From JAAZHD01 sp012510895 (GTDB taxonomy: Bacteria > Bacillota > Clostridia > Caldicoprobacterales > DTU083): a DNA stretch of 64,000 nt. Of the stretch, positions 36,141 to 45,269 are shown piece by piece. The DNA lies in contig JBMNJC010000024.1 in NCBI GenBank assembly GCA_050951465.1, positions 1 to 64,000 on the forward strand. Reading direction: 5' to 3'. The position numbers were made by a program, and so were the translations under genes. Numbering within the stretch: the stretch's first letter is position 1; each line of letters begins with the position of its first letter. Below the pieces are notes generated by a model. The model worked only from the letters and a program-made list of their open reading frames with translations, ran no database searches and was not told the origin of the DNA.

Positions 36141-36316
36141 TACAGCCTCCTATTTTCAAATTTTGAATTTATTCCATTTTTAAAGAATATTGCTGTATGT
36201 GGTTCTTCTCCGTAATATGGCATAACTACAAGATAAACGTGTATCACTATTTTTTTCTTGTGTATTTTAGTTTATCACATTAAAGCACAAAAATGAATAA
36301 CAAAAAATGTTATTTA
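36141..36316. other. Intergenic leader of yerC
   Basis: AT-rich, no gene. A yerC ribosome binding site (GGAGG) is present next to the ATG; I see no convincing -35/-10 pair. Ends at the IS copy 2 boundary. Confidence 0.4.
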
Positions 36317-37976
36317 GTTCTCATTGAAAAAGTCTAAACTTTAATTGTAAATTTTACCAAACCAAAAGGAAACCCCGTTTGAATGTCGAATTAGTAAATA
36401 ATCACAAATACAAACTCAACACCCAACGGGATCAATAGATATATTCGACTTCCCGTTGGGTAAATCCTGCCGGGAGGATAGAAAAATGTTAAAATTCGAT
36501 AATCAACAGATTTCCTTAGCTGACTACCTAATACCAGAAGAATTAACAGTGTTGGATGATGAGCTTTCAATCATCGACAAATATCTTAATGACGAAAAGA
36601 TAGTACAGCCGTTCATCGAGTACTTCCATAAGAAGCATGGCAGGCCATCTACTCCATTACAGGTATATATACGGATGATGTACCTCAAGCATATGTATTC
36701 CCTCAGCTACGAAGAATTACATCAGCAGGTTTCCGATAGCATCAAATGGAGAAGGTTCTGCCATATCCCCCTGGATGCCAGGGTTCCGGATGGTTCGACT
36801 CTTTGCAAACTGACTAAACTCTTTGGTAATGATACCCTTGACAAACTCAATAAGATTATCATCACCAAGGCAGTGGAAGAGAAGAAGATAAAAGCCCGGA
36901 AGGTAAGAATCGATACCACTGTCGCTGAGTCAAACATCCATTATCCTACAGATGCTGAGCTGCTTGAAGATTGTGTCCGGGTCATTACCCGTACTGTCAA
37001 CAGGATTGCTGAAGCAGCCAATGATGCAGCAGGTAAAATCCGTAACCGAGGCAGAAGCATCAAAAAGAAGATACTGGCAATCGCCAAAACCTCAAAGCGC
37101 CGGACACAAGAAAAATTCCATGAAATACGTGAGATAACCGGCCAGATAGCTGAAGTTGCCAGGCATACTGTTGCAGATGCTAAAAAAGCCTTGGCCAGGG
37201 CTAAACAAGTAACGGGCATAAAGATCAAAGATGAGGCTCAAAAACTTATCGACGAACTGTCCGGTATGATCCAGATTGCCGATAAGATTATTGAGCAGAC
37301 CGAGGAAGTCAATAAGGGCAACCTCAATTTAAAGGATCGGATAGTCAGCGTTTTTGATCCAGGTGCCCGGCCAATTAAAAAAGGTAAAATTAAATCTCCA
37401 ACGGAGTTCGGCCGCAAAGTGCTCATCGCAGAATCAGAAGAAGGAGTAATAACCCATTATGAAGTTTACGAGGGAAACCCTTCTGATGAGTCACTGCTTA
37501 TCGATGCTGTGAAAGGACATCAGAGCAATATTGGATGTACTCCAAAGGAAGTTGCCACTGACAGAGGTTTTTACAGCAAAGACAATGAAGACAAACTTCA
37601 TACCCTCGGAGTAAAACGTGTCAGCATGCCAAAGCGGGGAAAAAAGAGCAAAGCACGCAAAGAGCTTGAATCCGCTTTCTGGTTTAAAAGGCTTCAACGG
37701 TTCAGGGCAGGTAGTGAGGCTACCATCAGTATGCTTAAAAGGTGTCGTGGCCTCAACCGAATTCTATCACGGGGTACTTCTGGCTCTAAATCCTGGATTG
37801 CCATGGGTATTATGGCCCACAACCTATGGAAACTGGCCCAATTATGATATATAAGAGTTAAAAGGGAGTTTTAAATCATAATTGGGGTTAAGGTAATCGA
37901 TATTACCACATTATATATCCGCTTACTACAATAAAAGTAGTGTAGTATTTTAAAGTATGACTTTTTCAATGGAAAC
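36317..37976 (+). mobile_element. ISNCY/IS5-like insertion sequence, copy 2
   Basis: 1,660 bp, the same length and ends as copy 1 but in opposite orientation. It lies between yerC and the ssb-like gene. TA flanks both ends (36315-36316 and 37977-37978). A 10-bp perfect inverted repeat CCCAACGGGA/TCCCGTTGGG lies just upstream of the transposase ribosome binding site. Confidence 0.9.
36486..37847 (+). CDS. ISNCY/IS5-like DDE transposase, copy 2
   Basis: 453 residues, identical to copy 1 except one Arg-to-Cys change in the sequence QSNIGxTPKE shortly before the second catalytic Asp region (VATDRGFYSK). Domains as in copy 1. Whether Cys impairs activity is unknown. Confidence 0.88.
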   Translation: MLKFDNQQISLADYLIPEELTVLDDELSIIDKYLNDEKIVQPFIEYFHKKHGRPSTPLQVYIRMMYLKHMYSLSYEELHQQVSDSIKWRRFCHIPLDARVPDGSTLCKLTKLFGNDTLDKLNKIIITKAVEEKKIKARKVRIDTTVAESNIHYPTDAELLEDCVRVITRTVNRIAEAANDAAGKIRNRGRSIKKKILAIAKTSKRRTQEKFHEIREITGQIAEVARHTVADAKKALARAKQVTGIKIKDEAQKLIDELSGMIQIADKIIEQTEEVNKGNLNLKDRIVSVFDPGARPIKKGKIKSPTEFGRKVLIAESEEGVITHYEVYEGNPSDESLLIDAVKGHQSNIGCTPKEVATDRGFYSKDNEDKLHTLGVKRVSMPKRGKKSKARKELESAFWFKRLQRFRAGSEATISMLKRCRGLNRILSRGTSGSKSWIAMGIMAHNLWKLAQL

Positions 37977-38614
37977 TAGTTATTGTCTGAATCCAATCGA
38001 ACAACTTCCAAATTTGAAACAGAAACTTCATAAGCTGTCTTTTCTACGGTTTCACCATTGGGATAACGTTTTTGATAAATACGGCTTTGTATACGGCCCC
38101 ATATTTTTATATTTGTTCCTACCTCTAAATTTTGACAGAACCTTGCATTTCTTCCCCAAGCTATAACAGGTATATAATCAGATTTGTTATAAGCCCTATT
38201 TACGGCTAACAACAAATCCGTTATCTCTCTTTTAAAAGGAGTTATACGATATATCGGTGGTTTACATATATAACCGTTAATAAAAATCTGATTTGGATTT
38301 TTAATTTCATCTGCAATGTTGGAGAGCTCTCTTGTAAATACCGTAAGAATGAGCCGGTTGCTGCCATCTTCAGTTTTGTTGTATGAACGGAATTGGCCGT
38401 AAACCTGAACTTCAGCACCAATGCTTAAATCTATATCTGCAATTAATCTTTCTGATACTGTGACAGGCAATACATCATTATAACCGCTCAGTCTCGATAC
38501 TACAAGTTTAAAAATATAAAATCCTTCCCCATAGACTTCATGGCTGAAATTAACGGCAGAACCTACTTTTCCAATTAATAGCACAGAATTATTATCTGTT
38601 GTATTTCTAAGCAT
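37976..38614 (-). CDS. Single-stranded DNA-binding protein-like (tandem OB folds)
   Basis: 212 residues from ATG 38614 (GAAGGG 6 nt upstream); an in-frame codon at 38674 lacks a site. Two OB-fold-like halves: VLLIGKVGSAVNFSHEVYGE and a second beginning at about residue 105 with NQIFINGYICKPPIYRITPF, which resembles SSB (IPVIAWGRNARFCQNLEVG). It lacks the acidic DDDIPF-type tail of a canonical Ssb. The stop is TAG, whose last base pair comes from the IS end at 37976. Confidence 0.78.
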   Translation of the reverse strand: MLRNTTDNNSVLLIGKVGSAVNFSHEVYGEGFYIFKLVVSRLSGYNDVLPVTVSERLIADIDLSIGAEVQVYGQFRSYNKTEDGSNRLILTVFTRELSNIADEIKNPNQIFINGYICKPPIYRITPFKREITDLLLAVNRAYNKSDYIPVIAWGRNARFCQNLEVGTNIKIWGRIQSRIYQKRYPNGETVEKTAYEVSVSNLEVVRLDSDNN

Positions 38615-38696
38615 TATCTGCCCTTCCCCCTTTTGTTCTTTACTATGGATAAATCTTGAATTATATCTATTCAAATAAACTTTATTTTATTACTTT

Positions 38697-39485
38697 TTAT
38701 TTATTCTCAAGGGGAAATTGCCTTCCGGTATGATCCAAACGATAATTATTCTTTATTATAAGCTCTGATACAGGAACGATAGAGTAGCCTTCTGTCAATA
38801 AATGATCTAAGATCAAAGGTAAAGCTTCAGTAATGTATTTTGCATTGTTATGAAACAAAACAATAGAGCCATTTCTTACATTTTTTATTACCCGGTCTAC
38901 CATTGGCTGCACACCCAGTTCTTTCCAATCTAAAGAATCCACATCCCATTGAATGACCGCAAAATCCATTTCTCTACATGTCTGAATCAAAAGATCGTTG
39001 TAGTCCCCAAATGGCGGGCGGAATAATCGTACCGCTCTATCTCCAGCCAGGTCTTCTATCTTCTTTTGTGTAGTTTCAATCTCAGTAATAATTTGTGTCT
39101 TTGATAGTTTTGACATTTCTGGATGAGTAGTCGAATGATTACCTATTTCATGTCCCCTTAGCGCTATTTCCTTAACTCGTTCCGGATACTTGTCAATCCA
39201 AAATCCCACTAAAAAAAAAGTAGTTTTAATGTTTCTTTCTTCTAAAATATCCATTATAGTAGTTGTGTATTCTGCGCCCCAGGCAGCATCAAAAGATATG
39301 GCAATCTTTTTTTCCTCTGAATAAACCGAATAAATGGGCAGCTCTTTTTTTAAATGAAGGAAGACCCCTAATGCATCATTTTCATTGGCTTGCATTAGAG
39401 TAATTGATAAAAGAAGCAGGAGTAAAGTTGCTAAAACTCGTATGATCTGATATTTAGTTAAATATATTGCTTTCACCGAAAACAC
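38697..39485 (-). CDS. PdaB-like polysaccharide deacetylase
   Basis: 262 residues. An N-terminal hydrophobic anchor or signal (about 10-32), then a NodB-type domain with ISFDAAWGAEYT (first Asp), the HSTTHPEM metal-binding His pair, RPPFGDYN and a terminal VLFHNN. SFDAAWG in place of SFDDG is the PdaB pattern, linked to spore integrity in Bacillus. Substrate is presumably peptidoglycan; not provable here. Confidence 0.85.
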   Translation of the reverse strand: MFSVKAIYLTKYQIIRVLATLLLLLLSITLMQANENDALGVFLHLKKELPIYSVYSEEKKIAISFDAAWGAEYTTTIMDILEERNIKTTFFLVGFWIDKYPERVKEIALRGHEIGNHSTTHPEMSKLSKTQIITEIETTQKKIEDLAGDRAVRLFRPPFGDYNDLLIQTCREMDFAVIQWDVDSLDWKELGVQPMVDRVIKNVRNGSIVLFHNNAKYITEALPLILDHLLTEGYSIVPVSELIIKNNYRLDHTGRQFPLENK

Positions 39486-39524
39486 CTCGGTAATAGTGTA
39501 TTATCCCATAAGTATGCTTATGAC

Positions 39525-39573
39525 AAAAAATCCCCAGTTAACAGATAAAATGAATTCATTACTGTACTGGGGA
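39525..39573 (-). terminator. Hairpin and T-run between pdaB-like gene and parC
   Basis: TCCCCAGT (39531-39538) pairs with ACTGGGGA (39566-39573). An inner AATGAATTCATT palindrome extends the structure, and a T-run follows on the minus strand. It ends the parE-parC transcript. Confidence 0.8.
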
Positions 39574-39617
39574 AAATAAGACCTTTCTGAAGTATCTTTT
39601 AATATGTAAATTGCTTA

Positions 39618-42077
39618 TTAATTGTAATCGCGATAAACATTGACTATTTCGTTATCCATGACTACCATAGCTACAGACTGCCCTTTTCCAGATCTTTCTT
39701 CTATAGGGAGACTGTCAATATCCAGTTCTGTTATAGTTCCATCCTTTTGTATTAATTTTATGCTGTAAGGATCTTTACTGTAAAATGCTCCAGCAAGACT
39801 TCGGCCATTAGATCCATTGCGGGCAAAGGTAATGGTTTTAAATCCAATACCTCCCCTGCCTTGACGTTCATAATCAGCCAGCAGGGTACGCTTTGCGAAA
39901 CCACGATCTGTTATAACTGTAAGTTCTCCTTCATCATCTACTTCTTTTGCAAATACCACCTTATCATTTGACTTGAGCTGGATGGCCCTCACGCCTATTG
40001 TAGTTCTTCCCATTGGATTGACCTGTCTGCCGTTAAAACAAATACTCATTCCTTTTTTTGTCACATACATAATATCAGATTTTCCGTCAGATATCTCTAC
40101 ACCTATTACCAAATCGTTTTCTTTAAGACGACAAGCCTTTATTTTAGTAACTCTGGAGTCATAGTCTTTCAAATGTGTGCGTTTTATCATCCCGTTTTCA
40201 GTATAAATCTGAACGTATAACTCTTTTTTGGTTTGAAAATCAGGTATAGAAATCATACCTACTATTCTGTTTGATCTGTCAAATCCGTTTATTATCTTAG
40301 ATAATTGAACTCCTTTATCGCGCCACTTTGCTTCAGGCAAATCTTTACATGTTATACTATAACAGTATCCTGTGTCTGTAAAGAAAAGCAATCTATGGTC
40401 TGTTGCAGATTTTTCCATAAATTCAATATAGTCCATTCCGGACAAATCTTCTTGATCATCCTGTAGGGAGCGTTGATATGATTTTATGGGAACGCGTTTT
40501 ATATCTTGGTTACGGGAAAGTACTATTATTACATCTTCCACGTGTATTAGGTCCTCAGTTCTAATCTCAGCTAAAGAGATATCATTAACAATATTTGTGC
40601 GTCTCTTATCAGAAAAATTTCTTTTTATCTCCAGTAATTCATTTTTTATTACCTTTAGAAGACGTGCTTCTGAAGATAGAATGGCATTAAGCTTATTAAT
40701 CTGCTTAAGCACCTGAGCATGCTCATTTTCCAAATTTTTAATTTCCAAACCAGTAAGCTTTTGTAACCGCATATCCAATATAGCTTGTGCTTGCATTTCC
40801 GTTAGTTTAAATTCTTTTTTCAGATTCAACCTGGCTTCTTTTGGGTTTTTTGATGACCTAATAATTGAAATAACTTTATCAATACTTTGAATAGCAATAA
40901 TAAGGCCTTCCAGTATATGAGCTCTTATTTTAGCACGTTCTAAGTCATAATGGGTTCTTCGCGTAACAATATTCTTTTGATGTTCAATATAATGCTCCAC
41001 TATTGATTTTAAACTCAATTGACGTGGTTTCCCGTCAGCTATTGCAACCAGATTTACACCAAAGGTTATCTGTAAATCAGAATATTTGTATAGATAGTTT
41101 AGAATCTTTTCAACATCTCCGTCTTTCTTTATTTCGATGACGGCACGAATTCCATTGCGGTCTGATTCATCACGAATATCCGATATGCCTGTAAGTACGC
41201 CTTTTTTTTCTTCACTTAATTTTAAAATTTTTTCTAAAAGCTGAGCTTTATTTACCTGGTAAGGAAGTTCAATAATGACCAGTTGCTTTTTTCCTCCTGA
41301 TAATTCTTCTATCTCAACCTTGCCGCGAAGTATTATTTTGCCTTTCCCAGATTCATATGCACTTTGAATTCCTTCTCTGCCTATTATGATCCCACCTGTA
41401 GGGAAATCAGGACCAGCGATTATACTCATTAACTCTTCTGTCGTTGTTTCAGGCTTATCCATAACCATAATTATCCCGTCAATTACTTCACTTAAATTGT
41501 GAGGCGGTATATTGGTAGCAATTCCAACTGCAATACCATATGAGCCATTTACCAGAAGATTTGGATATCGTCCGGGAAGCAAATCAGGTTCTTTTAAACT
41601 ATCATCAAAATTCAAGTGGTATCCTACAGTATCTTTTTCAATGTCTTTAAGCATTTCTAATGCCAGCGGAGTCATTCTAGCTTCTGTGTAACGCATTGCT
41701 GCTGCGGCATCACCATCAATTGAACCAAAATTACCATGACCGTCAATAAGTGGATAACGCATATTAAAGTCCTGTGCCATACGCACCATTGCATCATATA
41801 CTGATGCATCTCCGTGAGGGTGATACTTGCCCAAAGTGTCTCCAACAATTCTTGCCGATTTCTTATATGGTTTGTCCGGTGTCATGCCAAGTTCATGCAT
41901 TGTATAAAGTATGCGCCGCTGAACCGGCTTTAATCCGTCCTCCACTCTAGGCAGTGCTCGTTCCATTATTACATGTTCAGCATAGGGCATCATAGACTCA
42001 TGTAAAAGGATTTCCATCGATTTATTAATAACCATATCCGGATTTTGAATGAAATTGTATTGCTTTCTTCTAGCCAT
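39618..42077 (-). CDS. parC: DNA topoisomerase IV subunit A (GyrA/ParC family)
   Basis: 819 residues. N-terminal breakage-reunion domain with the catalytic Tyr in AAMRYTEARM (about 122) and the quinolone-region HPHGDASVYDAMVRMAQ. A C-terminal beta-pinwheel follows. It lacks a clear GyrA box (QRRGGKG); ERQGRGGIG is the nearest. That, and pairing with the adjacent parE, favour ParC over GyrA, though a second gyrase cannot be excluded. 3 bp behind parE. Confidence 0.88.
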   Translation of the reverse strand: MARRKQYNFIQNPDMVINKSMEILLHESMMPYAEHVIMERALPRVEDGLKPVQRRILYTMHELGMTPDKPYKKSARIVGDTLGKYHPHGDASVYDAMVRMAQDFNMRYPLIDGHGNFGSIDGDAAAAMRYTEARMTPLALEMLKDIEKDTVGYHLNFDDSLKEPDLLPGRYPNLLVNGSYGIAVGIATNIPPHNLSEVIDGIIMVMDKPETTTEELMSIIAGPDFPTGGIIIGREGIQSAYESGKGKIILRGKVEIEELSGGKKQLVIIELPYQVNKAQLLEKILKLSEEKKGVLTGISDIRDESDRNGIRAVIEIKKDGDVEKILNYLYKYSDLQITFGVNLVAIADGKPRQLSLKSIVEHYIEHQKNIVTRRTHYDLERAKIRAHILEGLIIAIQSIDKVISIIRSSKNPKEARLNLKKEFKLTEMQAQAILDMRLQKLTGLEIKNLENEHAQVLKQINKLNAILSSEARLLKVIKNELLEIKRNFSDKRRTNIVNDISLAEIRTEDLIHVEDVIIVLSRNQDIKRVPIKSYQRSLQDDQEDLSGMDYIEFMEKSATDHRLLFFTDTGYCYSITCKDLPEAKWRDKGVQLSKIINGFDRSNRIVGMISIPDFQTKKELYVQIYTENGMIKRTHLKDYDSRVTKIKACRLKENDLVIGVEISDGKSDIMYVTKKGMSICFNGRQVNPMGRTTIGVRAIQLKSNDKVVFAKEVDDEGELTVITDRGFAKRTLLADYERQGRGGIGFKTITFARNGSNGRSLAGAFYSKDPYSIKLIQKDGTITELDIDSLPIEERSGKGQSVAMVVMDNEIVNVYRDYN

Positions 42078-42080
42078 GAA

Positions 42081-44028
42081 TCACACTCCCATTTCTTGAA
42101 ATATATCCTGCCTGTTAAAATTGGCATAGGTGGTAATATACTGGCGTCTTGAATCAATTTTATCACCCATAAGAATAGTAACTAGTTTCTCAGCTTCCGC
42201 GGCGTCTTCAATGCTCACCCGGACAATAGAACGTTTAACTGGATTCATAGTAGTTTCCCATAGCTGCTCAGGATTCATTTCACCCAAACCTTTATATCTT
42301 TGCAGAGTATATCCACGTCCCATTTCCTTTATGCACTTCTTTAGTTCTTCATCGCTATACACATATCTTATCTTATCTCCTTTTTCTATCTTGTATAAAG
42401 GGGCCATTCCTATATATACATGTCCATTAGCAATTAATTCCTTCATATAGCGGAAGAAAAATGTTAAAAGAATAGCACGAATATGAGCACCATCCTGATC
42501 CGCATCTGACAGGATAATGACCTTATCATATTTTAATTTATTTATATCAAAAATCCTCATCTATTCCCGTTCCAAGTGCAGAAATAATAGTGCGAAACTC
42601 TTCATTAGCCAGTACCTGATCCAGACGCTTCTTTTCAACATTTAGCGGTTTCCCTCTTAGAGGAAGTATGGCTTGAAATTGTCTGTCTCTGCCCTGCTTA
42701 GCAGAACCTCCTGCAGAATCACCTTCAACAATAAATAATTCATTAATTTTTGGGTTTCTTCCAGTGCAGCTCGCCAGCTTACCAACTAGAGGCGCACTTT
42801 CTAAACTATTTTTCTTTCGAGTGAGATCTTTTGCCTTTCTGGCAGCTTCCCTTACCATAGCAGTAGAAATAGCCTTGTTCAATATCATTTCCAATGTTGA
42901 TTGATTATCTATATCTTCCAAGATATGCTGCAAACCCTCGGAAACAATAGATTCAATAGCTGTACGAGCTTCCGTGTTTCCTAATTTCGTCTTTGTCTGT
43001 CCTTCAAACTGAACATTATTCATTTTAACAGAAATTACTGCTGTCATTCCTTCTCTAAAGTCTTCTCCTATAAGGCCGCCGTTCTTTCCCTTATAAAGAT
43101 TCTGCTTTTTTACAAAATCATTTAGTACTCTGGTAACTCCGGCCTTAAAACCAATCTCATGAGTGCCGCCTTCACTTGTTGGTATATTATTTACATAGGA
43201 AAATATACTTTCTGTATATGAATCTGTGTATTGAATTGCTATCTGAGCTTTGATACCATCCCTTTCTCCTTCAAAGTATATTACTTCAGAATGGATGGCT
43301 GATTTATCTTCATTTAAATATTTTACAAAATCAACCAAACCCCCAGAGTAATAGAAAATCTCAGATGCTGGCTCTACAGTTCTATTATTTTTAAAAATCA
43401 TTTTTATTCCTTTATTCAAAAAAGCCAGCTCTTTTAATCTCTTTGCGATTATCTCCTCTTTCATTTCTATATCATCGAAAATTCGGTCATCTGGAAGAAA
43501 GGTAATTTTTGTTCCCTGTTTATCGGTAGAACCCCGCATCTCCAGATCTGTTACTGGTTTGCCTGCGTGTACTGAACCATTTTCTTCTTTACTTTCGAAC
43601 CTTTGATAATATATCATACCATCCCTATATACTTCTACTTCCAACCATCGGGACAATGCATTAACTACAGCTGCACCAACCCCATGAAGACCGCCTGAAT
43701 AATTGTAGTGTTCAGTATTAAACTTGCCACCTGAATGTAATTGTGTAAAAACAACTTGTACGCCAGGCATTTTCATTGTATCGTGTATCCCAACAGGAAT
43801 ACCTCTGCCGTCGTCTATAACTGTTATACTTTTATCACGATTTAATACAACTTCGATGGTAGTAGCATAGCCATTGGCGGCTTCATCCATCCCATTATCT
43901 ACTATTTCCGATAGAAGATGATGCAGACCCCTTAATCCAGTAGTGCCAATATACATGCCTGGTCTTAAACGAACTGCATCTAAACCATCTAATACTTGTA
44001 TATCATTAACTTCGTAAGATTTTGTCAT
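42081..44028 (-). CDS. parE: DNA topoisomerase IV subunit B, frame-disrupted in this sequence
   Basis: GHKL ATPase (EIVDNGMDEAANG, DDGRGIPVG, GGLHGVGAAVV), transducer, then Toprim (FIVEGDSAGGSAKQ and LSDADQDGAHI). The frame is lost at an A5 run (42549-42553, T5 in the gene) between GTGIDEDF and DINKLKYDK. Removing one base gives a continuous 648-residue protein of normal length. Without correction the gene yields 493 residues lacking half of Toprim. Because the enzyme is essential, a sequence error is likelier than a true mutation. Confidence 0.9.
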
Positions 44029-44105
44029 ATAGGTGTTAATCCCCCCCGCAATGGAACATATGTTCTTGTTTTATCATTATACATTATATCATGGTTTTTC
44101 CAATT

Positions 44106-45107
44106 TTAAAATTTACCTTCAAGCATATTAATTGCCCAACTACTATAATCCCGTATAGTTGGATTAGGATGGTTCATCAGCTGCTTAAGTAAAGGTATAT
44201 ATGAGATATTCCCGGAATTGCCTGCTGCTATTATTGCCATTGACAATATCTTAGTAGGCTTTGCATAGTTTTTCCCAATTACACTGCCTATAGATTCACA
44301 ATGCTTTTTTAAACCTGTAAAAGAAAGCTTAAGAATCTCGCTAATATTGAAAATTAGCTGATTTTTTTCTGTGAGTATAGGATGTTTTATAATATTTTTG
44401 TTTTTAGGACATAGAAACTGACAGTCTTCGCAGCCTAACATACGCATTCCCATTTTTTCTCTGGCTTTTATGGGTATGGCAGCTGAGGAAAACATATAAT
44501 ATCTCAAACACTTGTCTGCATAAACAATTCCCCTATCGCCTATAGCCTGCATAGGACAATTTTCTATACATAATCTACAGTTCCCGCAATCTGATATTCC
44601 CTCAGGCTCGATCCCATCATATTTAAAAGCAGCATCTGTTATTATAGTATGAATAGTTATATAAGAACCGTAAGTTGGATGATATAACAAGCCATTTTTA
44701 CCAAACAGACCCAATCCTGCTTTATATGCTATTTGCTTCGCTGGTAATGGCGGGTCTATAATTGCATTATACCCTTGTTCAGTTAAGATTCTTCCTAACT
44801 TGATTATTGCAGCTCTTCCTTTTGGATATGCTTCATAATGAGCACTGTATTTACCATAGCCTTCCGGAAATATTTGATGAAATGGTTTGTAAGGATTAAT
44901 TGCAACTATAATAGTATTAGCATTCTCCATAATTTCTTCAACATTACCTGTTAACCTTATGGATTCCCAATAATTAGATGTAGTTGGTTTTAGTTTTTTA
45001 CGCACTAAGATTCCTTCTTCCCATATTGGAAAGGTTTGCACAGGTAAAAATCGTATTTCTTTAAGATTCAATTCTTTTGCTTTTATTCTAATATTTTCTT
45101 GCAACAA
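44106..45107 (-). CDS. QueG-like 4Fe-4S protein (epoxyqueuosine reductase family)
   Basis: 333 residues starting at TTG 45107 (GAGAAGG upstream). A QueG-type N-terminal domain (YKAGLGLFGKNGLLYHPTYG) is followed by a double 4Fe-4S motif: CGNCRLCIENCP and CEDCQFLCP. A C-terminal HEAT-like stretch is present. QueG makes queuosine in tRNA; orthology is likely but many clostridial paralogues exist and no other queuosine gene is in view. Confidence 0.75.
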   Translation of the reverse strand: MLQENIRIKAKELNLKEIRFLPVQTFPIWEEGILVRKKLKPTTSNYWESIRLTGNVEEIMENANTIIVAINPYKPFHQIFPEGYGKYSAHYEAYPKGRAAIIKLGRILTEQGYNAIIDPPLPAKQIAYKAGLGLFGKNGLLYHPTYGSYITIHTIITDAAFKYDGIEPEGISDCGNCRLCIENCPMQAIGDRGIVYADKCLRYYMFSSAAIPIKAREKMGMRMLGCEDCQFLCPKNKNIIKHPILTEKNQLIFNISEILKLSFTGLKKHCESIGSVIGKNYAKPTKILSMAIIAAGNSGNISYIPLLKQLMNHPNPTIRDYSSWAINMLEGKF

Positions 45108-45211
45108 TGGAAACCTTCTCTCCTCATTTTAGCATTTAGTATAACAAATAGGGATAAATTAGTCCATTTTTAATATCTTCAAAATAAATAATTCAGTACA
45201 TATTCGAAAAA

Positions 45212-45255
45212 GAAAAAGAGCTGTGCTAACTACAATTAAGCGTTGCAACAGCTCT
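45212..45255 (-). terminator. Terminator of the hydrogenase operon
   Basis: AGAGCTGT (45217-45224) / ACAGCTCT (45248-45255) with a T-rich run (TTTTTC) on the minus strand, just after the hydA stop. Confidence 0.8.
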
Positions 45256-45269
45256 AATCCCTTTTTACC

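Noticed and set aside
5548..37976. Composite transposon formed by the two ISNCY copies
   Set aside because: The 29 kb between them is conserved housekeeping DNA in normal order, and no common duplication flanks the whole unit.
42081..42560. Separate 159-aa Toprim protein
   Set aside because: It is the continuation of parE after a one-base shift; no own ribosome binding site and no known stand-alone family.
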